Source: Curvularia sp. ZM96 (Eukaryota > Ascomycota > Dothideomycetes > Pleosporales > Pleosporaceae). Taken from it: a stretch of 64,000 nucleotides of DNA. Both the position numbers and the translations under genes were made by a program. This document shows positions 1 to 12,352 of the stretch, one piece after another. Each line of letters begins with the position of its first letter. Position 1 is the stretch's first letter. The DNA lies in the NCBI GenBank assembly GCA_022457065.1, contig JAJGBQ010000003.1, positions 2,976,001 to 3,040,000 on the forward strand. Direction: 5' to 3'. Under the pieces are notes generated by a model. The model did not search any database and was not told the DNA's origin. It saw nothing but the letters and a program-made list of their open reading frames with translations.

Positions 1-394
1 GGAGTATCAGTGAGTGGGTATGTAAGATTTTGATACCAATAGACAATGCTCTTGCATTAACACCGAAAAGTCCTTGTCTGGCCCTCCCGCCTGGTCGCTT
101 TACAGTGCGAAGTGGGTTGAGTAGGAAGAGTAAGCAATGGTATCTCGTGCTGCAGGTCATCATGCTGGGAGGAAGGACAACAGTAACTCGAGCAAAGTGT
201 ATTTCACTAGGATGCTACTAGGCCGGATCATGTAAGTGTACATACGTGTCATGTCTCCGTTGATCATATCTGCTGTTACCGTCTCTGGTGCACTCCACAA
301 ATTACCTTCCTCCGCAATGCATCCTCTCATTGACCCCTCCCGTCACTCTTCTCAAACTTTGCTGATGAACAAAGCCACTTTTGTCAGAATGATT
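1..394. other. Left-edge intergenic stretch
   Basis: No reading frame here resembles a protein and no RNA gene is visible. It is the 3' flank of the SMP-repeat gene that ends at 395. Confidence 0.5.
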
Positions 395-1725
395 TCAGTG
401 GACTTCCTCTGCAATTGGAGCATCACCCGGGTTTCCCTCAACCTGAGCCTCTTCTTTATGGTGGCCAGAGTCTGCGTTGACGGGAATCCTGGAGTTGGAA
501 ACGTCACTGCAGGCTTCCTGGTCGCGTTTAGACACAATAGACTGTGCTGTAGCGCTCAGCCCGCCCTTCTCGACATGTCCATGAGCACGCATCTCGCGAG
601 ACTGGAGTTTGTGGGCTTCGGTTGTCGTGACGGTACCATCCTCTACTTTGGGTCTGATTGCGACTGCCGTTTGGCGAAGGTTTTCCTCCTTGTCGTGGTG
701 AGACTGTTCTTGAGGGGAGAGGCTACTCTTGCTGTTGGCAGAAGAGCATTGGTGACCAGCATTTGAACCACGCCTCGCGGCAGTCGACTGAGCAGTGGCA
801 GCAATTCCTCCTTTCATGGTGCTTCCATGAGCGCGGGATTCGAGGGAATGGAGATGATCAGCCTCCGCCTTGGTCACAGAGCCGTCCTCAATTTGGGGCT
901 TGATAGCATCCTTCGCTTGAAGGTTGTTCTCCCTATCATGCTGAGATTGTTGCTCAGGTGACATAGAAGACTTGTTGGAATGAGACTGACCGCTGCTCGA
1001 GTGCAAAGCAGCATAAGAGTCGCCGCTCAATGATAGCTGACGCTCACGTTTAGCCACGACAGACTGGGCTGCGGCAGTGATACCACCCTTCTCAGTGTGA
1101 CCATGTGCGCGGGCCTCAAGGGAATGGAGGTGATTGGCTTCGGCCTTGGTGACTGTGCCTTGTGCGATCTTGGGCTCGATCTTGGTGATTTCCTCTTGAA
1201 GCTCGGCTTCAACTTCTGGGTGGGGAGCGTTGGCGTGGCCAACAACCTTCTGCATTTCTGTAGCACTGTCAGTATGTGACTCGAAACCCGATCTCGTGTG
1301 AGGTTATTTGGAAAGGTCAAAGAACTGAAGGTGCGACAGGCGTTTGGACTTACTGCTGACGATGCTCTGTGTAGTGCGAATGACCTCTGGAGTGACCTCG
1401 TCATGGCTACCATCGACGGCAGCATACAGGTCCTTGGCGGCCGTCAGCAGGGAACGGTGAGGAGCCGAAGCATGGCTAGATCCCTGGTGGTGCACACCTT
1501 GTTAGCAATAGCTAGATATTCGACGGCAGAGATAATGCGGACCGCTCTCTCATCACTTGCAATGACGTTCTCAGATAGAAGACGAGCTTCTTCGGCCGTG
1601 ACGCTACCTGGTTCGGTCTTCAGCTTGGCCAAGATAGCCTCCAGCTGGCCCTGAAGCTGGTGTGACTGGCTGGTAGCATGACTGCTCATGTCGGAAGATG
1701 TCTTCCCGCTGAGAATTGCACTCAT
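395..1725 (-). CDS. SMP-repeat (LEA-like) hydrophilic protein
   Basis: Predicted exons 1725-1498, 1432-1354 and 1257-395 give 389 residues. The last exon carries three copies of a unit containing VTKAEA, an H-S-L-E-x-RAHG core and then KGG(I/L)xAxAQSxxxKR, which matches the seed maturation protein (SMP) repeat of plant LEA proteins. A weaker related stretch (GSVTAEEARLL) lies in exon 1. The protein is very hydrophilic and rich in His, Ser, Glu and Lys, with no signal peptide or membrane segment. SMP/LEA proteins are generally linked to desiccation and stress tolerance; in fungi such proteins are often spore-associated, so that role is inferred. The exon 1-2 junction is the least certain because exon 2 was chosen from phase and a CTGAC branch-like site. 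Exon 3 is firm. Confidence 0.8.
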
Positions 1726-2271
1726 AGTGAGCTATCGAGAGTTGAGAGTTGTAGGTGATGCTTTGAGTGGAGGATGTGAGGTGGATGAAAGTCTGAGAAG
1801 AGTGGTGGTGGGTTGGAGCGATGTCCCGAGCTTTATGTTTGGTCGCGATGACGTTTGTTGTGGAGGGTGAAGGAAAGTGCAGGTGCAGCAGAGGGATGGG
1901 ACAACAAACAGCTGCGCTTGCTACAAATGCTCAATGCATGAGATTTATCCTGACAGCACCAATTTCCGGAGAAGCATTATCTATTTAGATGGTATAAAGA
2001 AGTCTCACTGAAGCTGTAGAAATGAATGGGTCTATATTTGAGCTAGGCGCGTGGTTGAATCAAGGCTGAGGCAAGTACAGTGCGACCGGAGAAACAAGGT
2101 TAGGAAGGATGCAAGCGGTATACAGTTCATACACTGGAGGTATCAATTTGTGCCTTGAGTTATTCTCCATCGCCAAATCCATCCTAGTCCGTGTAGTATC
2201 CAGAGCAATTCCCCTCCTAAACATGCACACTATGTCGACTTGAAAAGATACAATCGAAGCAAAAGCACCGC
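1726..2271. other. Intergenic, promoter side of the SMP-repeat gene
   Basis: Contains the upstream region of the minus-strand SMP gene and the 3' flank of the DUF2235 gene. I see no further gene. Confidence 0.45.
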
Positions 2272-4177
2272 TCACGGAGCGATGCCCGAAGACGGACCAT
2301 CTACCAACTTCAGCTTTTCATCCAACACATGCAAAAAGTCCCTTTCGCTTCCAAATTCCGCAACACTCGCAAGCTTATCAAGTGTATTCCTCGATTTCTC
2401 ACACTCCGTATACCACTTCCTCTCAAAGTTATACTCCTCACTCAAATCGTCTCTGAGAATCGTCCATTCTGGCAACGCGCACGTCTCCTTCTCGCCATCC
2501 ATATACCACCAAAACCTCATCTTTCCGTCTTTCTTTCCCTCCCACGCTTCCCTGTTCCATGACTTTCGCAGCGGAGAATGCGATTCCCACCCCTTTACGA
2601 GACTGCGGTAGTAAGTGACGGGGTGAATGTACTCATTTGTATCACCCAGATCCCTCAACTTGGTCCACTTGTCTACCTTTGACTTCTCGTCGTATTCTTC
2701 AACGTATTCATGGCCTGGCATTCGCACATGCATGCCGTTCAGGTAGTACATTGTAGTAAATGAGTCAACGATCGGGCCAGTGCCCCAACTGAAGTCGAAA
2801 TGCTCGTGTGCATGTGGTGCGGCGGCTCGGGGAAGTTTTAGCTCGTTACCACCATTACCCACGAAGGGAATAGAAGGCAGCTTAGGGACATAACTCCACG
2901 CTTTTTGGAGAAGATTTGGGTGGTGGTAGGTGCAGGCGTAGCGAATGCGGAATAGCCAACGTTGATATTGTTCAAGGTGCAATTTGAAGGCATTCCGGTC
3001 GATGGTCAGATGTGGGGAAATGGCTTGGAGCATCCAGCAAAGAGTTGCTGTTGCTATGTCTGAGCTATTTTTTAGCACTTGCGTTAATGAGTCTTAGAAT
3101 TTGGGACTCACTTTCTGAATCTCCTTTCATCTCACCGATCGCATCCTGTGCGCCACCACCGCAATTGATGTGTACACCGGGGAACTGAACAAGTCACAAT
3201 TAGCTCATGCGCTGTTTCAGGTAGCTTGCGTTACGTACCCAGACCTGCTTGAGTTCGGGCGTAGGTCTATTTGGGTCATCGATGAGGTCCTTTGGAATGT
3301 ACCAGAGGGTTGGACGGAAAGCCTTGCGGCGTTCATCCAATGCGAGCGCTTGAAAAGCATGCTGGATATCTAGTGCTTCGTTAGCGAAGACTTCGCGCTC
3401 TCATTCATGTAACTTACTCTCGGTCAGTCTGACGTTGTGAAACCCGTATTGAGTTCTGTGAGAGGCGAAGCTAAGGCCCACTATATCAGGTATACCCAGC
3501 GAACCGACAGTGTCCCAAACACCAACGACTTTTACCTTTCTACTATCCGCGCTGACAGCAAGTTCTCCATGCGGTCGAATTTCCCACACTTCAGCCAATC
3601 GCTTGAGGTCATCTGTGCCAATGTTTTTAACATCAACGCCCTGTTTCTTCAACTCTTCTCCCTTCTTGCTCAGCTTGCCTTCGGTAAACCACCTCCATGC
3701 TTCGGTCTTACGGAACTCGGTTCTTTCCTCATTCGTCTGATACAAACTGTATAGCAGTGGGAAGAATTGCATGCTGACTGGTGCTATGACACCAATATCA
3801 GACACCAGTCCGGCTACTGCACGGGCAGTGTAGGCGCCTCTGGAGAACCCAAAGCAGAAGATCTCGTCACCTGGCTCATAGTTTTGTACGATGAAGTTGT
3901 ATGCTTCAATCACATTCTCTGCTAAACCGGCTCCTGTGCCGCCCTGTCGATTCTTTTCAGAGGAGCCAATGTTTCCTGTCCCTATCCCCGAATCGTAGTA
4001 GACAATCTGGTGAAACTTCTTTGAAGGATTCTTCCGGTCCGAGCCAACACGCGCGATCAAGCGACAGAGCTTGGTGACATTGGATGGGACATTTATCTCG
4101 AGACTGACGCTGGACTGCCATGTTCCGTCGCAGCATATTACTAGGCGTCGCCCCCAAGGCTTGTCATCGTCGGCCAT
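2272..4177 (-). CDS. DUF2235 (Tle1-like alpha/beta-hydrolase) protein
   Basis: Predicted exons 4177-3418, 3369-3239, 3184-3112 and 3077-2272 join in phase into 589 residues. The family's blocks appear in order: LVICCDGTW near residues 13-20, a GFSRGAYTAR nucleophile elbow with Ser112, VGVWDTVGS with Asp222, and FPGVHINCGGG with His302. These make a plausible Ser-Asp-His triad. DUF2235 proteins are alpha/beta hydrolases related to bacterial T6SS phospholipase effectors (Tle1); fungal copies are common and their substrate is usually unknown, so lipase activity is inference. The reading frame is open 23 codons upstream, but the ATG at 4177 (MADDDKPWGRR) is a better start because the extra part is unrelated to the family. 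A TATA-like run lies about 85 bp upstream. Confidence 0.9.
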
Positions 4178-5336
4178 AGTGGAGTAGAACAAATAGTAAG
4201 CACAATGTGCAAGGATGGTTAAGTGGAGGGTGATCTGGAAAGACAATGCAATTCACCGCTGTATATATAGACAAGATGCCAATCTGAGATCAACGTCTGT
4301 TGGCGGCGGAGGCGTAGCAAAAGTAGTTTATCGTGTGTGGCTTTCAGGGGTAACCCATGACAGTTCGAAAAAGGGAACCAGGCGGCAAGGCGGCAGCCTT
4401 CCTTTTTCAGCTCTCCTTTGCCCGTACGCAGCAAAGTCTACACCGCAAAGGATCGACGCGTGATGGGTGCTGGCCCCCGAGTTGCTGACCTAGCTCGCCG
4501 TTTCGATTGCGGCTGAAGTCTCTGGCGGGGTGCCAAGTAACATGTTCTACGGCATGAAGCGAGAGCGCAGCTGTGTTTTTGCCCTTTGCTGAGCCACAGC
4601 ATTAGAGAGACACCGCTTTTGCTTTCTGATGTGTAGCCAAGAAGCGGGGTCCTGCATGTTTTCTTTTCAGCTTTTACGTGTCGTAACTTGTGAGGCTTTT
4701 GAGGGTGTGCGGCTCCATCATGCCAATGGTGGTCCTTGTTGGTAGATCGCAACATAGCGTTCACCTCAGCTACTCCACGAAGTAAACCCTATTATGGTCT
4801 GTGAATGCGGGATAGGTGGCGAAATGCATTCCGTCGAGTAATAATGCATACACAGATTTTGTGTAGCCAATTTCTAAGTCCCTAGCTCCGAGACACATAT
4901 CATGATTGGTCTGGAGTTTCGTATTCTGGGGATAAACAGTTCAACTAGCGTTTATTGGCAGACGACTACCAGATCTCGCTCGTGAAGTCTGAGTTATGCA
5001 CGCATGCATAAGTAAGTCATCTGATGTTTGCCTGAACGGTGAATGGGCGTCCTTATTCTCGATGGGGCAACTGTGAAAATGCCAAGCGGATACGGGTCTA
5101 CCCGACTCCCGCAACCCGACTCCACCAGGCAAACACGTGCAGAGTACAACCACATCGGTTCGGAGATCTTGTATCACACACATAGCCACCATGTCAGCAC
5201 TGTCAGCTCGAGGATCATTACCTTGTCTCATGATTACAAAACCATATCAGCTGGACAGTTCTGTGAAATCCTCTAATACAATGCCAGATAGGGCCTAGCA
5301 AGCACGTGACCTGGAGTAGAAGTCCAAAAAATAAAA
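4178..5336. other. Intergenic with a TATA-like element near 4260-4270
   Basis: Upstream region of the DUF2235 gene. The run TATATATA at about 4260-4270 (read on the minus strand) is a plausible TATA box. Small open frames at 4438-4764 and 4941-5231 have no recognisable content and I do not call them genes. Confidence 0.45.
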
Positions 5337-5456
5337 ACATACGACAGCGGGGATTCGCCAGTGGTCACCCACCTGACTACTAGTCCGCCGGTCTTCAGCT
5401 TAAGTACCGGAGATCGAACGGGATCCGCTGCGTGTCTGAAGCCTATGGTCGTATGT
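5337..5456 (-). rRNA. 5S ribosomal RNA, dispersed copy
   Basis: On the minus strand the 120-nt segment begins ACATACGACCATAGG and ends GGCGAATCCCC...TCGTATGT, so the first and last ~9 nt pair as helix I. The central GTACTTAAG and the segment TAGTAGTCAGGTGGGTGACCA are the conserved internal-promoter and loop E regions of fungal 5S rRNA. Directly after the 3' end the minus strand reads TTTTTATTTTTT, a good RNA polymerase III terminator. Filamentous ascomycetes typically carry single 5S genes scattered through the genome rather than in the rDNA repeat, which fits. An older pseudogene is possible, since a few positions differ from the form I remember, but the ends and terminator are intact. Confidence 0.9.
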
Positions 5457-6130
5457 ACTAGATATTCCCTTTTCAGTTATTCAAGTAGAGCTACTGTTAT
5501 GTCACAGGCTGCCTTGTTCGAGGATAAGGGTGATTGTCACGTGCGTGTCTTAGTCATCTAAAAGTGTCTATGCGCAGACCTGTACGAACAGACGATACTT
5601 TTTCACCCCCTTTCCTTCCTTCTACAAGCGCTATCTACGTGTAAAAAAGTAGAGTTAGGTACCTGCGATATCTATGATTTATTTGTGCTACTTTTAGGAC
5701 GCTTACGGGCGTGGTTGCAGAGTTCTTTGTAGACACTTAGTAATATAAAGATGTTCCATTATCGTTGGAAGGCCGACTCCATTGTTGCTCTCAAAAGAGA
5801 AATAAGATTGATGCTTCATTCTCTAATGCCACTGAATATGCCCAAGCGCGACCTGTGCTAACGTAAAACAAGAGACCATAGTTGTTCCTACCGTGCAAAA
5901 CCCCAGTAAATGAAGTGACCACACATGTATCCGGCATCGCGTGTCGCGATATGGCGCCATTTTCGCGCAATCCATGAACCCCTTGTGGGGTATCTCCATG
6001 CGCACCAGTATATAACGCCTGACATCCAACAGTAAAATATCGCTCAATCGCTGAACTTTAGAACCACCCATTCTAAGCGGGACCAAACAATAACAAAAAT
6101 CATTCCAATATCATCACGCAAGAGACCTGC
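5457..6130. other. Intergenic between 5S rRNA and the TamA-like gene
   Basis: Fairly AT-rich with several short T and A runs around 5590-5760. No gene seen. It holds the upstream flank of the 5S gene and the 3' flank of the regulator gene. Confidence 0.4.
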
Positions 6131-8568
6131 TCACTGTGAGTGAGGCGAGTTGCCGGCCGTGTGTGGCCGACTGTCATATTGCGAACCGTCGTGGAAGCCA
6201 TCGAAGCTCTCACCAGACGACATCTTCCTCAGATCATCACCATCGGCCATTTCAATGTCTTCCTGATCAAACTGTCCTGATCCGTTGGAGCTCTGTGGTG
6301 GCCCCATGTTCGAGAAGGATGAGTACTGGCGTGGAGGTGCTGGAGGCGGCACACCAGCATTGCTAATCTGCTCAGCCAGACTCGGTTTTTCTGCCAGATT
6401 GCTGAGCATGGCACGGCTCGCATCCAGCATAGAGACTGCGTAACCGAGGAAGTCGGCACGCTTAGAAGAGACGGACAGGGTCCAGCGGTATTCACATAAC
6501 CTCAGCTTGTAGAACTCGGCCTCTTCTTTGGCAGGTGCTGTTGCCCACAGTAGCGACCCGAACGTGCCGATAAGGGTGAAATTCACTCTGGAGGCAAAAT
6601 ACCAGAACGCCTGGAGATGCTCTGGCTTGAGGCGGTTGACAAAGTCCATGGCGGAAATCAGTCGCGTCTTCGCAGCGCTGCGACACATGAAGAGGCCATA
6701 CGAGTCCGGGTTGGTCGAATCAAGAGACTGTACAATGCGTCGATGAAGGGTGATCTCTGTCGCGAAGTATGCGAGGTGCAGATACCCAGTCGACGTGAGC
6801 TTGCCTTTCTCGGGTGTGTTCATCTTGACCTCAGCAGGCAGCTTCTCGTGCCACTGACGAAGCTTGATTTGCACGGGTTTAGCACGCGCCAGAATGAGCT
6901 CAGTGGACTTTTTCCCAGCGTTGGCGAAATCCTGGATGGCGGTTTGAGTGTAGAATGTGTCCATCACCTCTGCCATGATCTGAGTGAGCCCTATCATCTG
7001 AGCAAACAGTATCCGCCCTCGCTGGTTTTCCGCTTTCTCGTCTTCCGTTTCTTCTTGCCGCGTCTCGTAGCCGTCCCCTTCCTCTATAAAGTCCTCTTCA
7101 GTAATGGGCTTAACCGCCCAGTTGGCGTTGAAAATGTGTGATGGGCGGCCATGGATCAACGAGCTCCATTTGTCTTGCATGTACAATGCACATGCAATGC
7201 GCTTCCTCAGGCCCCGCTCCCAAAGAGGGATTGACCATGACGAGCAATCGAGATGGAGACCTAGCTCTTGACCCACGGCCACCAACTGTGTAGTTAGGTT
7301 CCATGAATCTGCTTCCGGACGCTGAAGCAACAACAAACCTGCCTGGACAGTGGACAGCTTTGGTCGTTCCATAGCCAGTGCCAATGCCTTCATGGCAACC
7401 GCTTCTAACCGAGCTGCATCGGGCTTGGAATAGCTTGCGAGCTTGGGGTTGAAGGACCACCAGTTGAGGGCCAGAATGTACATACCAGCCAGAAGAGCTG
7501 GTGAGAAGCCTCGGTCGCCGCTGCGATAGCGCTCAACGAAGAGATGTTTCTGGATGATAGGGTAGTTGGGATGTACTACTTGAAAGTACAGATCGAGCAA
7601 GGCAGGGCCATGTGGGTGCACAAGCTGCTCCACCTGACTCAGTGCCTCAGACTCGCCGGCAAAGTCTTGCGTGTTCTCGTCAGGCAGCATAATGAAGCAT
7701 TCATGGTCGTTTACTCGTCGAAGTGTGCCAAGGTCGAAAGTAGATTCGTTGCGGGTGTCGAACTGGGAGAGACCAATGAGCAGAGAGTCGAAAGGCGAGC
7801 TCAGGCCAATGTATCTGCTGTGCTGGCGTCGTTGCAAGCCCAGTGTCTCTCCAAGCTGAGGTAGGTGCAGACTTGATACATGAGACAGCTGTGGCTGTGG
7901 TGGAGGCGGACTCGGCGCCGTTGCTGTGATGGTGGGGGTCGAGAGTGCTAGTGGTGGAGGGTCTGAGTCGACAGATCTGGCAGACGATATCAGTCATCCC
8001 GTCCAGCCGTATGAAGCACAAGATGAAAAGGGTAATCTGAGGGTAATTGATGCAACCAACATGACGGGCAAAAAGGGAAGGTACGGTGGCACGTGAGCAC
8101 GTGAGGGTTTGGTATGTCGCGGAAAAAAAGCATACAGTGCGTGGTAGTTGCTCCTTCCCGAAGCGAGCCATCGGACATTTTTTTGTTCTCATCAATGCAG
8201 GGCAGTGGAGGAGCCTAGACATACCTCTTCTTGGTGTTGTTGGGCGAGTCCTTTTTCTCGCCGTCGACGACTTTCCGCTTCCGAGGCAGCGGGCTTTGTA
8301 CAAAGGTACACTCCTGCTTGTGGAACTCGCACAAGACACAGAGGGCGGCGCCCTCATGTATGACACAGCGGCTTTTCCTCCTTCTGCAGGCGTCACAAGG
8401 GCGTTCCCTCCGTGATCGAATGTTGGAGACGGGGCCGTTGTTTGATGTGGGCTTGCTCAAGTTGTCCCTGGCTGATGGCGACTTGTGTACTGTGCGAGGG
8501 CGAGCTGGTGCTATGGAGACAACCGGACGTGGGCCCATGGCCGGCTGCTGCATTGCTACTGCCGTCAT
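6131..8568 (-). CDS. Zn2Cys6 transcription factor, TamA/Dal81-like
   Basis: Exons 8568-8225 and 7976-6131 (intron 248 bp, unusually long here) give 729 residues. The N-terminus holds a zinc binuclear cluster with cysteines at 58, 61, 68, 77, 80 and 87 (C-x2-C-x6-C-x8-C-x2-C-x6-C) inside RPCDACRRRKSRC, followed by the basic stretch PLPRKRK. After a proline-rich linker comes a conserved block ending RYIGLSSP, then a fungal transcription factor middle-homology region beginning near LVHPHGPALLDLYF. The C-terminus is acidic and Ser/Gly-rich. The zinc cluster, the block after it and the length near 740 resemble TamA of Aspergillus (yeast Dal81/Uga35), a co-activator of nitrogen-source and GABA genes; that identity comes from memory of the family and needs a search. 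Class as a Zn2Cys6 regulator is certain. Confidence 0.85.
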
Positions 8569-11500
8569 GGCAAGCTAGCTGGCGTGGAAGGGAAGGGGGC
8601 GATAAGGCAATGAGAGACTACGGGCCGTTGGCCAGGCTGCGGATCAGAATGCAAGTATCTTGCTATCGGAAGCAGGGTATGTGCCAGGTCTTATCGCGTG
8701 GGAGATAGGATGGTCACTTGGATATTAGGCGATGCCAAGAACAGCAGATGGAAATGGAAAAAAGAGGCAGGACGGCAAAGAGAGGCTGATCAAGGGCCCA
8801 GGTTGCCGCTGACAGCGGTAAGGAGAATGAGGTGGCTGATGGTTCGCGCCGTCATTGAAGGTCTACAGAGCACGTAGAGGAAACGGAGCGGCGGCGGGCG
8901 GGAGCGGCGGAAAACAGCCTGGGGCGGGTGGATGCCTGGAGAGCTATGAGGACATGCGGGGTGCGGGCAGATGCATAGTCGGAGCGGGCAATTGGGAGAA
9001 TATTGGGGAAGATAATTTTTTTGCTTGTCGAGAGAGCGCTGGCTGCGTCTTTTGTGGCAGACATGTGCTCGGGATGGGTTTCGAGATGCACAGCGCACGG
9101 ATGCTCCTGGACGGTAGGCTCGACGGGGACTAGCGCCGAGCCTGCCCTGTATCTTACGTACAGCCGAGAGATAAGGAAGGCAGCACTGGCCAATCGCCGC
9201 CGCCCGTGCCCTCCCCCACCTGAATAGTTTGATCTTTCCATTACTCCAGCTCCGCCTTATCTGCTGCCCTGCACTACACACGCCTCTTAGGGGAATTACT
9301 CTTATGTACTCGTTACCAGACTCCATATTTGGGGCATTGGCACATGCACGTCACCCACGAACCCACCCAGCCGCTACGACATCACCACCAAGCCCTCGCC
9401 TGTCACCAGCAGCCGACCGTTTGGCGGACGGCCCTTGCGACGCCGCTGCCTGGCCTCTGCCGCAACGGCCCAAGGGCAGACGTACCCCCAGCAGCCTCCA
9501 AAGTCTGTTGTCGGCCCATGCACTACCTGCCTCCGTACATACTCCATCCATACAAACATATAAACCTACATACGGTGTGGGCATGTCGTGCCACCTTGGC
9601 CAAGCTCGCCGCATGGTTGTGCCATGGACGCCCTTTGCACGTGTCGCGCGATTGTCTTCTCCACAGCGCCCTAGGTACTAGCTGGTAGGACCCTCGATTA
9701 CCACATCTGCTCCGCTCCCACCCTGGCCGCAAACCTCACCGCTCGCCCTTCAGGCAAGACGCCTTGCCCTCCGACCACCGGCAATGCGCAGAATCCGAAC
9801 ATCTCCACCGACTGCATCTACCGAGCCTCCATTCTTCCGGTGATGTCATTATCGCCTCTGTGCGACTATGTAGCGCCGACGCTGGTACGTAGCCGCGGTC
9901 AATTGCGACTCGCGCACCCGCCTACCGAGTAAACCCTCGGAGGGCTGAAGAAAACGTGGTCGAGATCTACAATTGTGTACGTAAAACTACAGGCTTAGCC
10001 TTGCACTGCCAGCGACCTCAGACTTGGGTTGTTTGCTGCAAACCGACAGGTGGGGCCCCCGGTTGCACGCTCTCCCTTGCCAGATCCGGTCTCGCCAAAA
10101 GCCGTGTTCCAATCTCTCAACAACGGAACCTTGCCTCCTAGATTGTTATCCCGTAGGCTTCCTTGGCCTATCGACCTCGCCCTCCAACTCCGCGCGCCGT
10201 CACTGGTCGACCCTGAGGATGTCGACTTCCGCCCGAGCGCGTCAAATTCTTGAGACCACAGGGTTCTTTGGTTAAGATTACGAGATCTTTGATCGCAGAT
10301 CCGAATGTGACAACATAGGCGAGAGAACGCTGCTTAGCCCAAGCTAGGCAAGTCGGGCCGCTTTTCTCCGGAGTCAATACCATCGTTTCATCCTCTGGAG
10401 CGCAGTTGTCGCGTTTGCCATTTGTCACAGACGGAAGAGCCATATGCAAGTCAGATCCTACACCGACTGCCCGCCGTGTTTATGCCGTTATGTACCAGCC
10501 GACCATGTGGGATGGCGAGTCGTGGACACATCTACTGTGCGGCACCACGGTCCGGCAAATGAAAGGCAGTGCATCTATGACTATGAGTATTGTTGTTTGC
10601 GATTCCTCGATAAGGCAAGTCGCAATCACATAGTATGAGTAGGTATACGTTTCTCTCGAGATTTCCTTTGCGTCTCATGCTATGTGGGGCACAAACTTTC
10701 CGACTGGCTCTCGCATGATTCTCACCGTTAAAGTTCACTAGCCAACCACAGTATATCATTTGGCCCATGCTGACAAGGCAACACACTCATGACAAAGACA
10801 GCAACCATGCTCTTAACGTCTGGTATTGACAATGTATATGGCAGAATGGTATCTGAACGTTGGCGCGATATGCTGGGCAATCGCTAAGCGTAGGTTCTGT
10901 TCCTAGGTGCCATTGGGTTTCTTGTCTTTTTGCTTCTCGTTTCCCCATCTTCCTCAGCGTTGGCTTGTGATAGCGATCACTGCGCCATTATTCTTCCCAT
11001 CCTCTAAGCTTCGCACTACAGTGTAGCCTCTGCTGTTCAATCGGCCTAGCGCCTTGGCGTTACCACCTGTATGGTAGTCGTTCTTACTAGGCATATCAGA
11101 ACAATTAACTTTTATATCTGCTACATACGCCGAGCTCTGTTCATGTTCTAGCAGCTGCATCACCAAGTATGAATGGTTACAGCTGTTACACAGTGAAGAA
11201 TCATCTCATACCGCCAAAGCAAGGTGTCCACCAGGGTGCAGTTCCACCATACTCCCGGTCCGGGAGACACGCCACTACACCTTCATGGCGGGGCCAGTCT
11301 CTGGGTTATCAGTCAGACCAGAGCAGACGAAGCCAGTTGTATGTTCTTTGATCGAGGCATGCACCTTGGCAAGAATCGATCTTGGCCTACGTATTATAGC
11401 TATTGACCTTGATGAAACCAGAGCCCAGTTATGTTAGCTATTCATGGCTACATCTCCCCAGCATCTCAAACCATCTATCCACAATCCTACATACCATTCC

Positions 11501-12352
11501 AGAAGAGGAGAGCCATATTACACTCTCCCTTTACCACCGCTCTAACCCACACTGGCCTTGCTGTGCCCTTCAAGCCTGTCCACGGTGTGCTTCAATAACT
11601 TCTTGTTTCTTTCTCGTATTTCTAGCAGAGTAATAGTTACGAGGGTATTTTATTTCAGTCGTGCGGGGTTGTGCTAGCAGTTTGTAGTTTAAGGAGGTGT
11701 AGTGCCGGAGAAGACACCTCTGTCTCATAAATCATGTGTTTGATGAAGCTGTTTCATTCCAGCTCAAATATAGCGAGAGACGGGTTTTGATTGATGGACG
11801 ATGATTAAATGGGATGATGTGTTCCGGAATTAGCTGTACATCTCTTTTGGATTAGAGTGTCCGTTGAAATGAGTAACACATGTTGATGTTACAGTCCGAA
11901 TCCCAGCGTGATATCCACCACCTCTCAGCGGGCGTCTGAAAGCCAACTTCTCGACAGCACAGATGAACAACAATTCAATTTAAATGGGAGCAATCGTAAA
12001 ATTCTTGCAATAGTCAGGACCCCGGGTACCAGGCCCATGGCGTTTTGCTTATTTCTTAGGTACTTTGCAAAGTCCTCTGCGATGATTGATTGTATTTACG
12101 AATCTGGGCTCTCGTCGCCCTCGCCTAATGGAATGCTAGACGCGCCTTGTCTGAGCCGTGTAGCGCGTCACACGTTCCGCCATGATCATATCGTCGTTAT
12201 ATTTAGCGTTCCCTCGCTCTAACTCGACAAGGAAGCAAGAAGGTATCACAAAGACGGCTGTGTCGGGTGCCGTAGTAGTCTGCGCAGGTGTTGTGCGCGC
12301 GTCGTGTTTGACGTGAGGAAGGCTGGAAGCCGCGCGGAGGCGTGCTCTTCGA
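8569..12352. other. 3.8-kb gene-free interval upstream of the TamA-like gene
   Basis: No frame here shows protein-like composition together with splice signals. The longest frames, at 8790-9326 (-) and 9229-9681 (+), overlap each other and look like chance frames in GC-rich DNA. The part near 8570-10200 lies immediately upstream of the regulator start and could hold a long 5' leader and promoter. One short frame at 10954-11166 (-) looks mildly protein-like and is listed under findings. Confidence 0.4.

Noticed and set aside
8790..9326. 178-codon minus-strand frame and overlapping frames at 9229-9681
   Set aside because: Overlapping frames on both strands with Arg/Ala/His/Pro bias are typical of GC-rich non-coding DNA.
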